64,000 bases of DNA. Source: G963674665 sp964609625 (GTDB lineage: Bacteria > Desulfobacterota > Desulfovibrionia > Desulfovibrionales > Desulfovibrionaceae). The notes beneath the pieces were generated by a model, which worked only from the letters and a program-made list of their open reading frames with translations, ran no database searches and was not told the origin of the DNA. A program made the translations under genes and the position numbers. Of the stretch, positions 1 through 7,597 are shown piece after piece (the stretch's first letter is position 1; each line of letters starts with the position of its first letter). The DNA lies in assembly GCA_964609625.1 (NCBI GenBank), contig CAZSRS010000007.1, forward strand, positions 62,001 to 126,000, given 5' to 3'.

Positions 1-1
1 C

Positions 2-1093
2 GTGGGACTTGAGCAAGGGCCATGGGGCAATGCCCTGCGCGAGCCGGATCACACGGCCATGGTCTCGGCCGGGGAATTGCTGGGCACCCCTCCCAAGGGC
101 ATGCACGGCTTCGTGGCCCTGCAACTGGGCGCCAGCGAGAATCGCCGCCGTTGGCCCGTGAGGCACTTCGCGGCCCTCGGCCGCATGCTGGCCGCCGAGC
201 TGCGCCTGATGCCCGTGCTCCTGGGCAGCAAGGCCGAAACTTCACTCGGGGAGCGCTATCTCCAGGAAGGGGCACCGGCCGTGAACTGCATCGGCAGGAC
301 CAGCCTGCCCCTGCTGGGTGCGGTGCTGCGCCGTTGCACGCTGCTGGTGAGCAACGACACCGGCACCATGCACCTGGCCGCCGGCCTGGGCGTACCCCTG
401 GTCGCCGTGTTCCTGGCCACGGCCCAGCCCTGGGACACCGGCCCCTACGCCGTGGGCAATTATTGCCTGGAGCCGGACCTGGACTGCCATCCCTGCCAGT
501 TCGGCACCACCTGTCCCCACGATCTGCGCTGCCGCCCGGCCATCCTCCCCGAGACCGTGCTGGATTTGGCCGCTTGCCTGACGAGGGGCAGAGCACCCAC
601 GCACTTCCCCGGCGCCAGGGTCTGGCGGACCCGGCTCGATGCCCAGGGCTTCATGGACCTGGAGGGCTGTTCCGGCCACGAGAACGGCGACCGCGCCCAA
701 TGGGTGCGTGTACAGCGCCACGTCTACCGCGGTTTTTTTGACGGCCGCTCCCTGGACTTGCTGCCGGACTTGACCCCCCGGCCACGGCTGCGGCAGGAGA
801 CCCTGGCCGAGGCCCGGCAGGTGCTGTCCACCATGAGCCAGCTCCTGACCCTCATGGCCGGCCAGGCCGAGACCCTGCGCCTGGCGCCGCGCGAAGTGGT
901 CAAGCAGAAGTTCCTGGCCACCTGGCAACGCGTACAGGCCCTGCTCTCCCAAAGCCCCCTGTTCAACGTGCTCTCCTACATCTATGCCCTGGATTCCCAG
1001 GAAGCAGGCAGCGACCTGGCCTCGGTGAGCGGTTTCCTGCAACGCTACCAGGCCCTGACCGCGTTCTGGCTGCGGCAAATTCCAGAGCATTGA
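2..1093 (+). CDS. Glycosyltransferase family 9 (heptosyltransferase-like), 5' partial
   Basis: C-terminal part of a GT9 (ADP-heptose:LPS heptosyltransferase-type) enzyme, which transfers a sugar from a nucleotide donor onto LPS or another surface acceptor at the inner membrane face. Seen: LQLGASENRRRWP opening the second Rossmann fold, then the donor-site motif SNDTGTMHLAAGLGVPLVAV near residue 115, and a Cys-rich stretch DCHPCQFGTTCPHDLRC near 160 that is common in this family. The open frame reaches the window edge, so the GTG at 2 is probably internal and the N-terminal domain lies upstream. About 170 residues beyond the GT fold have no family I recognise. The gene precedes two small helical proteins; flagellin or LPS modification are both possible acceptor roles. 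Confidence 0.85.
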   Translation: MGLEQGPWGNALREPDHTAMVSAGELLGTPPKGMHGFVALQLGASENRRRWPVRHFAALGRMLAAELRLMPVLLGSKAETSLGERYLQEGAPAVNCIGRTSLPLLGAVLRRCTLLVSNDTGTMHLAAGLGVPLVAVFLATAQPWDTGPYAVGNYCLEPDLDCHPCQFGTTCPHDLRCRPAILPETVLDLAACLTRGRAPTHFPGARVWRTRLDAQGFMDLEGCSGHENGDRAQWVRVQRHVYRGFFDGRSLDLLPDLTPRPRLRQETLAEARQVLSTMSQLLTLMAGQAETLRLAPREVVKQKFLATWQRVQALLSQSPLFNVLSYIYALDSQEAGSDLASVSGFLQRYQALTAFWLRQIPEH

Positions 1094-1109
1094 TCCCTGT
1101 CCTCATTCC

Positions 1110-1124
1110 TGGCACGAATTTTGT
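1110..1124 (+). promoter_or_regulatory. Sigma-54-type promoter candidate
   Basis: TGGCAC (1110-1115) and TTGT (1121-1124) stand at -24/-12 spacing in TGGCACGAATTTTGT, close to the RpoN consensus TGGCACG-N4-TTGC. It sits just after the GT9 stop and about 75 bases before the ATG at 1198. Flagellar genes of many delta-type bacteria use RpoN, so this fits a motility role for the next two genes. The final C of TTGC is a T here. Confidence 0.5.
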
Positions 1125-1197
1125 ATTCCTGTTTCCGAAGATATGGTCACGGAATCGTTTTCCGGCATGAACACATCCGAAAAAAAGGGAGCAGGAG

Positions 1198-1803
1198 ATG
1201 ATTGTCATAGACGGCATGCAATCCGGATTGAGCGTGAACAACTTCCAGAATCTCGAAGAGCTTCTCGTCAAGGTACTGGAGGAAGAATCCTTGGAAAACA
1301 GGGTGGTCACCGACGTGCTGGTGGACGAGGAGAACTTCAGCGAAATCTACCCGCACCAGGCCGAGGACATCACCACGCAGGAGTTCAAACGGGTGGAGAT
1401 CATTTCCGTGCCCATCGAGGAAATGGCGGTGAACATCACCCGTGAGCTTTACAAGGTGGTGCGCCTGATGGAAGAAGGCAGCAAAAGTGTCGCCGAACTC
1501 TTCCGTCAAGCCGATGACAGCGAGGCCCTGGAAGTGCTCCAGGACCTGCTGGACGTGACCCGCGACTTCCTGCACATGATCGGTGTGCTGCGCAACGAGT
1601 TCAGCCTGTCCAACAACAAGGAATTCAACGCCAACGCCGAGGAGATCACCAGTCTCTTCACCGAGATGGGTGAAGTCATGGAGAACGAGGACTGGATCCT
1701 CCTGGCCGACATCCTTGAATACGAGTTCATCCCCACGGTGAACAAGTGGAAGCGGGTCATCGCCCAGATCCGCGAGGACATCAGGGACAAGGACGCGAGG
1801 TAG
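1198..1803 (+). CDS. Conserved acidic helical protein, unknown function
   Basis: 201 residues, strongly acidic, no signal peptide and no membrane segment. Predicted mostly helical, with a long heptad-like region from residue 80 to 200. No enzyme motif is visible. The start has a good Shine-Dalgarno (GGGAGCAGGAG) directly before the ATG. It ends five bases before the next small gene and follows a sigma-54-like promoter. I infer a cytoplasmic accessory protein, possibly tied to flagellar assembly because of this context, but no family is recognised. Confidence 0.75.
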   Translation: MIVIDGMQSGLSVNNFQNLEELLVKVLEEESLENRVVTDVLVDEENFSEIYPHQAEDITTQEFKRVEIISVPIEEMAVNITRELYKVVRLMEEGSKSVAELFRQADDSEALEVLQDLLDVTRDFLHMIGVLRNEFSLSNNKEFNANAEEITSLFTEMGEVMENEDWILLADILEYEFIPTVNKWKRVIAQIREDIRDKDAR

Positions 1804-1808
1804 GACCC

Positions 1809-2159
1809 ATGAGCGACACCCAGACTCTTCTGGACGAGGCTCTGTTTCTGGGCGACCTGGAACTCCAAATGCTCGAACTGGGCGAAGTGGAGCAGGCCCA
1901 GGAAGCCGCGAAACGCCGTGAAGGCCTGATCGCCAAGGTCTTCGATCGCTCTTCCCGAACAGATTTGGCGACGCTCCAAGACAAACTGGAACAGCTCATG
2001 GCGCTGCAAGGCCGGCTCACCAACGAGGCCAGGCAATTGCACGACTCCATCCGCGCCGAATTGCTGCGAACCCGCATGGAAAACGACCGCGTCGCCGGAT
2101 ACGGCAGGGCCAACAGAAATACGCCACTGTTCTCCAGCATGTTGTACAAGCGCGGCTGA
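1809..2159 (+). CDS. Small coiled-coil protein, possible flagellar chaperone-like
   Basis: 116 residues, almost entirely charged amphipathic helix (for example LDEALFLGDLELQMLELGEV), followed by a short tail NTPLFSSMLYKRG. The ATG at 1809 is chosen because GGTAGGA precedes it; an in-frame ATG at 1746 would overlap the upstream gene by 58 bases. Size and helical make-up resemble FliT/FlgN-type export chaperones, but I cannot show homology. It is co-transcribed with the acidic protein upstream and followed by a strong inverted repeat. Confidence 0.7.
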   Translation: MSDTQTLLDEALFLGDLELQMLELGEVEQAQEAAKRREGLIAKVFDRSSRTDLATLQDKLEQLMALQGRLTNEARQLHDSIRAELLRTRMENDRVAGYGRANRNTPLFSSMLYKRG

Positions 2160-2166
2160 CATCTCT

Positions 2167-2227
2167 CCCGCGCTCACTTTTTCCAGAGCCCCCTTGTGCT
2201 GGCGACTCAGGAAAAAGTGAGCGCGGG
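2167..2227. repeat. Perfect 18-bp inverted repeat with 25-nt loop
   Basis: The arm CCCGCGCTCACTTTTTCC (2167-2184) is repeated in exact reverse complement at 2210-2227. It lies between the small helical gene (stop 2159) and the pseudouridine synthase ATG at 2242. As RNA it would form a very stable hairpin, but no U tract follows it, so a plain intrinsic terminator is not the best reading. It may terminate, protect a 3' end, or control translation of the next gene, whose start lies 14 nt beyond it. Confidence 0.85.
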
Positions 2228-2241
2228 GCATTTGAATCCCC

Positions 2242-3180
2242 ATGCTCCCGCCTCTCGATGATCTTCCCGAAGACCTGACCCACCGCATGGCCATCGTGGA
2301 CGCCGCCAGCCACGGCCTGCGCCTGGACCAGGCCCTGGCCCTGCTGACGCCCGGCCTGGGACGCAGGGGGCGCCTGCGCCTGTTGCAGGAGTTCGATGTC
2401 CTGGTGGACGGACGTCCCCAACCAAAGGGCTTCCGCGTGCAACAGGGGCAGACCCTCTCCCTGCGCTGCCGCACCGCGCCAAAGACCGTGTTCGACACCG
2501 CATCCGACACCGCGACCGTGCGGGAGCTGCACATCCTGGCCCAGGGCGAGACCTTCGCGGCCCTGTGCAAACCGGCCGGCATGGACTCGGCCACCCTGGC
2601 CGGCAAGACCACCCCCCCGAGCGCTGAAAGTCTGCTGCCCTCGCTCTTTCCAGGGCGCGACCCCAGGCTCTGCAACAGGCTGGACCGCCCCACCTCGGGT
2701 ATTCTCGTGGTGGGCTTCGGACCTGGGATGGTAGACCGGTACCGCGAACTGGAAAACGCCGGGCTGGTGGACAAACGCTATCTGGCCCTGGTCCACGGCC
2801 GACTGGAATCGGAAATCACCGTGAACAACGCCCTGGACACCGCCAGGCGCACCATCTCCCGTGTTCTGGACTCCCCCGCCCCCCCGGAGCGCTGGACCTT
2901 GGCAACACCCCTGGAGCATCTGTTCCTGAAAGGCGACCCGGTCACCCTGGTACACGCTCGCATCCGCAAGGGCGCCAGACACCAGATCCGCGCCCATCTG
3001 GCCCACGCCGGGCATCCCATTGTCGGCGAATCGCTCTACGGTTGGGAGCACGCGTCCGAGCCCCTGCACCTGCACCACGCGGCGTTGCGCATGCCGGGGT
3101 TCGAGGTGACCTGCGCCCCCCATTGGCCGGTCTGGGCCGCCGCCATGGCGGACACCCTCACTCGTAACGGATGGCGCTGA
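2242..3180 (+). CDS. RluA/RsuA-superfamily pseudouridine synthase
   Basis: Isomerises specific uridines to pseudouridine in rRNA or tRNA. Residues 25-75 form an S4-type RNA-binding segment (GLRLDQALALLTPGLGRRGR). The catalytic block is at about 143-153, CNRLDRPTSGILVV, where the Asp is the nucleophile. KGARHQIRAHLAHAGHPIVGE near 235 is the family's second signature. At 312 residues it has normal RluA length. The ATG at 2242 has a weak ribosome site; an ATG at 2287 would also keep the S4 segment. The 3' end overlaps the convergent permease by 23 bases. The exact target uridine cannot be assigned. Confidence 0.88.
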   Translation: MLPPLDDLPEDLTHRMAIVDAASHGLRLDQALALLTPGLGRRGRLRLLQEFDVLVDGRPQPKGFRVQQGQTLSLRCRTAPKTVFDTASDTATVRELHILAQGETFAALCKPAGMDSATLAGKTTPPSAESLLPSLFPGRDPRLCNRLDRPTSGILVVGFGPGMVDRYRELENAGLVDKRYLALVHGRLESEITVNNALDTARRTISRVLDSPAPPERWTLATPLEHLFLKGDPVTLVHARIRKGARHQIRAHLAHAGHPIVGESLYGWEHASEPLHLHHAALRMPGFEVTCAPHWPVWAAAMADTLTRNGWR

Positions 3181-4363
3181 CCACTTCCATGCGGCTGGCC
3201 TTGAGCGCGGGATAATATCCCGCCACAAAACCCAGGAATACCGTGAACACCAGACAGCCCGCCGAGACCATGAGAAAGACATGTTCGTCTGGTCTGGTTT
3301 GCAAGAGGTGACAGAGCAGCTCGATGGCGCCGCGCCCCAGAACGATGCCCGTGAGGCAGGCCATCACCGTGAGGGACAGAGCCTCGGAAAGTATCTGCAA
3401 CAGGATGTCGAAGTCCGTGGCGCCCATGGCCTTTTTCAGGCCGATTTCCCTGGTCCGCATCTTGACCGAGTTCATCATGCTGCTCCAGATGCCGAAGCCC
3501 CCCACGATCAAGGTGGAGCCCACGGAAAAATAGATGAACAACAGCACCCAGAACACGATGCGCTTGACCTGCTTCAGGGGGCCCCAGGCAACCTCCACCT
3601 CCAGGCCGTCGGCCGACTGCACGCTCGCCACGGCCTCGGGGATGGCCGCGGCCACACCCTCCACGTCGTCCCAGCTCGCCGAGCGCACATAGACGCGGGG
3701 CGGCTCGATCTGCGTGACCCGATCCTCGATGGTTGTCACGGGGATATAGGCGTACTCCATTCGCGGTCCGGCGCTGCCTCCGCCGAGGATGCCAACCACC
3801 TTGTACATGGAGCCGTGGATGGGCACGTGCATGCCCACCACATCCAGGGAGCCGAAGATTTGCTGTGCCAGCGTGGCACCAAGCACGCAGACGCGCTCCC
3901 TGCCCTCCACTTCCTCATTGCCGAAGAAGTGGCCCCGGATGGTCTCCACGGTGGAGACCTGCCAGTAGTAATGGTCCGTGCCCACCAGCATGTAGTTGGA
4001 AATCTCCTGTTCGTTCCAGGTGGTGTGCCCCACCCCGAACTTGATCTGGCTTACTGCTGCCACGCCCGGAATGGCACGGATGGCCTCGGCCACGTCCTCA
4101 TCCAGTTCCAGGGGTGCGTACAGTCTGTCCTCGGCCGTGAGGCCGCGCTCGTAATAGACCCGCATGACCGTGGCCCCGCCCAGAAGTTCCAGGTCCTGGT
4201 TCAGGGTCTTTTTCACGTCCTGCCCCATGGTCACCAGAAAGATCATGCACCCCACACCGAAGCCCACGGACAGGAAGATGCCGAAATTACGCTTCTTGCG
4301 CCTGAGCACGTAGAGAACGCTCAGATGAATGATGTCTATGTATTTCGAGATATTGCTTGGCAT
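3158..4363 (-). CDS. MacB/FtsX-type ABC transporter permease, no ATPase partner nearby
   Basis: Inner-membrane permease with the MacB layout: TM1 at residues 23-43 (after a basic YVLRRKKRN stretch), a large periplasmic domain to about residue 255, then three TM segments in the last 150 residues. SVKMRTREIGLKKAMGAT is the FtsX-family cytoplasmic signature, and the protein ends ALKASRMEVVSAIRYE as MacB-like permeases do. I place the start at 4363, where CCAGG precedes the ATG; a longer frame to 4441 lacks a good site. MacB-type permeases need an ATP-binding subunit, usually adjacent, but none is present on either side. Confidence 0.87.
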   Translation of the reverse strand: MPSNISKYIDIIHLSVLYVLRRKKRNFGIFLSVGFGVGCMIFLVTMGQDVKKTLNQDLELLGGATVMRVYYERGLTAEDRLYAPLELDEDVAEAIRAIPGVAAVSQIKFGVGHTTWNEQEISNYMLVGTDHYYWQVSTVETIRGHFFGNEEVEGRERVCVLGATLAQQIFGSLDVVGMHVPIHGSMYKVVGILGGGSAGPRMEYAYIPVTTIEDRVTQIEPPRVYVRSASWDDVEGVAAAIPEAVASVQSADGLEVEVAWGPLKQVKRIVFWVLLFIYFSVGSTLIVGGFGIWSSMMNSVKMRTREIGLKKAMGATDFDILLQILSEALSLTVMACLTGIVLGRGAIELLCHLLQTRPDEHVFLMVSAGCLVFTVFLGFVAGYYPALKASRMEVVSAIRYE

Positions 4364-4628
4364 GTGAACCTGGTGGTGCTGTTTGCGTGATCGAGGCAAT
4401 GCATACGGGCAGATGGCGCAAAAATCAATGTACGTATCCAAGGCCGTGGATCTCTGCCGCCGGGGGTGTTTCGTACGGCGTCCTCATATCACGGGAGTGC
4501 CATCCCCCTCTGGAGCAAACCACCACGCTGGACCTCGGCCTTGACCCGCCGCGCACATCTGGCATAGTTCCCATGCTGAAGGCGCCAGACCGCAATTTCA
4601 CGATCTTTTTCGGAACAGGACCTGAACC

Positions 4629-5912
4629 ATGCATGACAAACACTCCCTCGACGCCTACATCGAAAAGATCGACTCCATCGCCTCGGCGAACCAGGCCCTG
4701 GTCAAGGTCGACTCCCTGAAGGAGCTGCTTCCCCTGCTCTTGGACATCGCCGAGCGTACCACGGACGCCGAGGCGTCTTCCTTCCTGCGCTACGAACCCG
4801 AGACAGGCGAGCTGAGCTTCAGCGTGGTGCGCAATCAGGCCGTGCATGACCACGTGGTCGAGGCCCTGGCCGCCCAGATGACCCTCAAGTCCGGGGAGGG
4901 CATCGCCGGCCGGGCCATTGCCGAACGCAGGTCCCTGCTGGTGGATGACGTCTACGCCACCGTGGAGTTCTCGCCACGGGTGGACAGCAAGACCGGCTAC
5001 CGCACCCGTAGCATCCTCTGCGTGCCCGTGCTGCACCTCGGCTCGCCCCTGGGCGTGATCCAGGTGCTCAACCCCAAAAACAAGTTCTCCTTTGACGAGC
5101 TGGACATCAAGGCCCTGGAGATTTTCGCCAGCCTGGCCGCCGTGGCCATTGTCCGCGCCCGGCACATGGAGGAGCAGCTCAAGCAGCGCGAACTCCAGGC
5201 CCAGGTGGACATGGCCGCCAAAATCCAGCGCTGTTGCTGGCCCAAGCTCCCCGATCTCGGCCACGGCACCAAGCTCTGGGGTCGCTCGGCGCCAGCCAAG
5301 GAAGTGGGGGGCGATATCTACGACGTCATCCCGCAGCAGGACGGCAGCTGCCTGCTCTACGTGGCCGACGTCTCGGGCAAAGGCCTTGCCGCGGGCTTCG
5401 TCATGGCCGCGCTGTGGTCCACCATCCGCAGCGAGGCAGGCAAAGGCAGGCCCGTGGACGAACTCCTCGGCGTGCTCAACGCCGCCACCTTCACCTTTCT
5501 CTCTGGAGAATACTATTTCGTCACCATCGTCATGCTCCGTTATCACCCGGCCAGCGGCGAGTTCGAGGTGGCCTGCGGCGGGCACAACCTCCCGGTGTTC
5601 CACGACGGCGTGCGGTTCCAAGAGCTGCCACGGCTCCAGGGTCTGCCCCTGGGCACCACAGAGGACTTCACATTCACCAGCCACAAGGGGGTCCTGCCCC
5701 CCGGCGGCCTGCTCCTGCTTTACTCCGACGGCGTCACCGAGGCCTTTGACGCCAAGGGCGGGATGTTCGGCATGCAGCGCATGCTGGATATCGTGCTCCA
5801 GGAGGGCGACGGCTGGTGCGACGCCCTGTTCAAGGCCCTGGAGGCCTGGTCCCCCGAAGGGGGGCAGTCCGACGACATCACCGTGCTGGGCATCGGTCGC
5901 GGCAGGGGTTGA
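4629..5912 (+). CDS. GAF-domain SpoIIE/RsbU-type serine phosphatase
   Basis: Signal-responsive PP2C-like phosphatase, the class that dephosphorylates anti-anti-sigma proteins or other partner-switch substrates. GAF domain at about residues 25-165 (TLKSGEGIAGRAIAERRSLLV, RTRSILCVPVLHLG), a helical linker 170-205 (EEQLKQRELQAQVDMAAKIQ), then the SpoIIE catalytic domain 210-425. Metal-ligand motifs seen are KEVGGDIYD, YSDGVTEAFD and GQSDDITVL. No receiver, HAMP or membrane segment. It is followed after 30 bases by the rhodanese gene. No anti-sigma or STAS partner is adjacent, so its target is unknown. Confidence 0.9.
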   Translation: MHDKHSLDAYIEKIDSIASANQALVKVDSLKELLPLLLDIAERTTDAEASSFLRYEPETGELSFSVVRNQAVHDHVVEALAAQMTLKSGEGIAGRAIAERRSLLVDDVYATVEFSPRVDSKTGYRTRSILCVPVLHLGSPLGVIQVLNPKNKFSFDELDIKALEIFASLAAVAIVRARHMEEQLKQRELQAQVDMAAKIQRCCWPKLPDLGHGTKLWGRSAPAKEVGGDIYDVIPQQDGSCLLYVADVSGKGLAAGFVMAALWSTIRSEAGKGRPVDELLGVLNAATFTFLSGEYYFVTIVMLRYHPASGEFEVACGGHNLPVFHDGVRFQELPRLQGLPLGTTEDFTFTSHKGVLPPGGLLLLYSDGVTEAFDAKGGMFGMQRMLDIVLQEGDGWCDALFKALEAWSPEGGQSDDITVLGIGRGRG

Positions 5913-5942
5913 TGGCCCAGCCCGCAACATCCCGGAGTTTTC

Positions 5943-6350
5943 ATGAAACTGCTGTTGCTCTTCGTGCTGTTGTTCTTCGTGGTCTGGGATATCGGCTGGA
6001 TGCTGGCCGGCGTGCGCCCCTTGTTTCCCTGGCAGCTCAAATCCATGCTCCAACAACACCCGGAAAGACTGGTGCTGCTGGACGTGCGCACCGCCGCCGA
6101 ATTCAAGTTGCTGCACATTCCCGGGGCGCGGCACATGCCCGACATCCTGGCCGGGGGAGAGTTGCCCGAGGACTTGCGCCGAACGATTCCGGGCGCCACG
6201 GTGGTCGTGATCTGCATGACCGGCCACCGCTCACCTCTGGCGACAAAGGCGCTGCAAACCAGACTGGATACGCCGATAGTCAACCTCACCTGGGGCATGC
6301 TCGGCTGGCTCGCGGTGCTCGGCCCCGTGGAGCGCGGCGGGGGAGGGTAA
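5943..6350 (+). CDS. Membrane-anchored rhodanese-domain protein
   Basis: 135 residues. An N-terminal hydrophobic segment (LLLLFVLLFFVVWDIGWMLA) acts as an uncleaved anchor or signal, followed by a single rhodanese domain (about 38-128). The active-site loop is CMTGHRSP, with the Cys that would carry persulfide sulfur. LLDVRTAAEFKLLHIPGARH is the conserved N-terminal rhodanese signature. GGAG before the ATG supports the start. Its topology suggests sulfur or thiol chemistry at the membrane, which fits a sulfur-metabolising host, but substrate and partner are unknown. Confidence 0.88.
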   Translation: MKLLLLFVLLFFVVWDIGWMLAGVRPLFPWQLKSMLQQHPERLVLLDVRTAAEFKLLHIPGARHMPDILAGGELPEDLRRTIPGATVVVICMTGHRSPLATKALQTRLDTPIVNLTWGMLGWLAVLGPVERGGGG

Positions 6351-6449
6351 TGCGGGGGGAGGGCGGCAGGGTACAAGGGCGGCGCCACGGCGGCAGAGGC
6401 GTCATCCTTTCGGAAAGGCATTGATGGAAAGGGTGTTCTCAAGGGCGCC

Positions 6450-6779
6450 ATGCGGGCTGTGGTGGATGAAAGGAAGCTGACAGAATACGTTTTGAACCCG
6501 CGGAGCAAGGACGACAAGCATAAGGCCTATGTTTTTGATCGCGTGCTGGGAATCACCGCTGGAAACACCGAAGACGTCCGGCAGCAGATCCTTGAAAACG
6601 TGAAGGGATTCAAGGCCGTCCACGCGGGCGCAACGATACACGGGAGCAGTGTCACCGCTGGACAAGAGAGAAGCAAGTGGCAGGCTGGAGCCCGAGACAC
6701 TCAGTCCGGCAAGAAGCAATCAAAGCGCGAGCAAGGGGCTGATGACTCTCGCACGGTGGGGGAAAGCATGGGATGGTAG
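6450..6779 (+). pseudogene. DUF6883-like gene with a degenerate 3' half
   Basis: The first ~60 residues (KLTEYVLNPRSKDDKHKAYV, then FDRVLGITAGNTEDVRQQIL) look like DUF6883, a small domain found alone and as a tail on toxin or phage-head proteins. The family's second half, with a conserved Tyr-rich strand and a nucleic-acid-like hairpin, is missing. After about residue 65 the sequence becomes low-information and rich in Ser, Lys and Gln, and no other frame restores the family pattern. AAGGGCGCC precedes the ATG. I read this as a truncated or frameshifted remnant; a short functional variant is possible. Family assignment is from memory. Confidence 0.45.
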
Positions 6780-6788
6780 GTCAGCAAC

Positions 6789-7016
6789 TCACTCGTCTCC
6801 CGAAACATCCAGGAGATTATCCACGGAGCGCGCCAGGAGTTCCAGCTCCTGGGCGATGCGGTCGAAGTCCGCGTTGGCGAGGTTTTCCGGTTCCGTGTTC
6901 CGGAAAAAGTCGGCCTGCTTGCGCAGGGCCAGACAAATGGCGGCTATCTGTTTCACGCGCCCCTCGTCATATACCTGGCGGGGGCGCCCAGGCGTGTCTT
7001 CCTTCGCTCCTGACAT
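6789..7016 (-). CDS. Small hypothetical protein
   Basis: 75 residues, soluble, helical. The N-terminus is charged (SGAKEDTPGRPRQVYDEGRV), followed by an Ala/Leu-rich helix (QIAAICLALRKQADFF) and a C-terminal helix rich in Leu and Asp. CAGGAGTGATGC before the ATG at 7016 supports translation. No family recognised. It lies upstream of, and on the same strand as, nothing else; the FlgM-like miniprotein further up on the minus strand could be co-transcribed with it. Confidence 0.6.
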   Translation of the reverse strand: MSGAKEDTPGRPRQVYDEGRVKQIAAICLALRKQADFFRNTEPENLANADFDRIAQELELLARSVDNLLDVSGDE

Positions 7017-7125
7017 GCATCACTCCTGACGTTGGTGCGCGCTGTACATTGAACAGGCTTTCCCACGTCAGTAGCCCATTTGGGCATGGCGATCAAGGAG
7101 CATGGCGAATGTACCCTGGCGGAGG

Positions 7126-7305
7126 TCAGGACGGAGGCTCCAGCACCTCGCGCAGCACCCCCAGGACGATGTCCTCGACGTGGATGGCGTAGTCGCCCGA
7201 GGCCACGGCGGACTTGATGGCGTGGATCTTGCGCCGTCTCGCCTGGCTGTAGTCGACGCCGGCCGCCTGGCTGCTTATCCTGGTTTTTCCGTTTCTGGCC
7301 ATGGA
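7126..7305 (-). CDS. FlgM-like anti-sigma-28 miniprotein (tentative)
   Basis: 59 residues from the ATG at 7305. The C-terminal half, RRRKIHAIKSAVASGDYAIHVEDIV, follows the FlgM pattern of a short helix with K-I-x-x-I-K-x-A-I-x-x-G-x-Y followed by an Asp-containing second helix, the part of FlgM that binds sigma-28. It lacks most of the unstructured N-terminal export tail of classical FlgM, and the ribosome site is weak. If real, it would restrain FliA and so late flagellar genes. A longer frame to 7413 exists but runs into a 36-bp direct repeat. Tentative. Confidence 0.4.
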   Translation of the reverse strand, partial: SMARNGKTRISSQAAGVDYSQARRRKIHAIKSAVASGDYAIHVEDIVLGVLREVLEPPS

Positions 7306-7362
7306 ACCGTGAGTACCGTGGCGCGCGGTCCTGAACCCATCACCCCATTGCGATGTCCGGCC

Positions 7363-7465
7363 CATCCACACGCAGGTACTTCCGTATCGGCCGTCACGCA
7401 AACACAAGTTCACGCTTGACTACCGGGTACATCCACACGCAGGTACTTCCGTATCGGCCGTCACG
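7363..7465. repeat. Two exact 36-bp direct repeats, 67-bp period
   Basis: The 36-base unit beginning CATCCACACGCAGGTACTTC occurs at 7363-7398 and again, identical, at 7430-7465, separated by 31 unrelated bases. The pair lies in the gap between the minus-strand FlgM-like gene and the plus-strand MoxR operon. Repeat and spacer sizes resemble one CRISPR unit, but there are only two copies, no cas genes, and no partial third copy. A recent tandem duplication or a doubled regulatory site are the simpler readings. Confidence 0.9.
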
Positions 7466-7597
7466 GCCAAGGCTTTATACCCTTGCGACCTCAAAGCAAT
7501 GCCGGACACGCACCGTGGAATTCCCCGCTTGTTGTTTTCGGCGCCACACTTGGATATTGAACAGGGGTGACGGGATATGAACGCAAGCGGAGGCTGC

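Noticed and set aside
4425..6227. 600-codon minus-strand open frame
   Set aside because: Antisense to the GAF-SpoIIE phosphatase and rhodanese genes; low-information His/Gly composition.
7363..7465. Possible CRISPR array (36-bp repeats, 31-bp spacer)
   Set aside because: Only two copies, no third or degenerate copy, no cas genes in 64 kb, and the repeat has no CRISPR-like end palindrome. Reported as a direct repeat instead.
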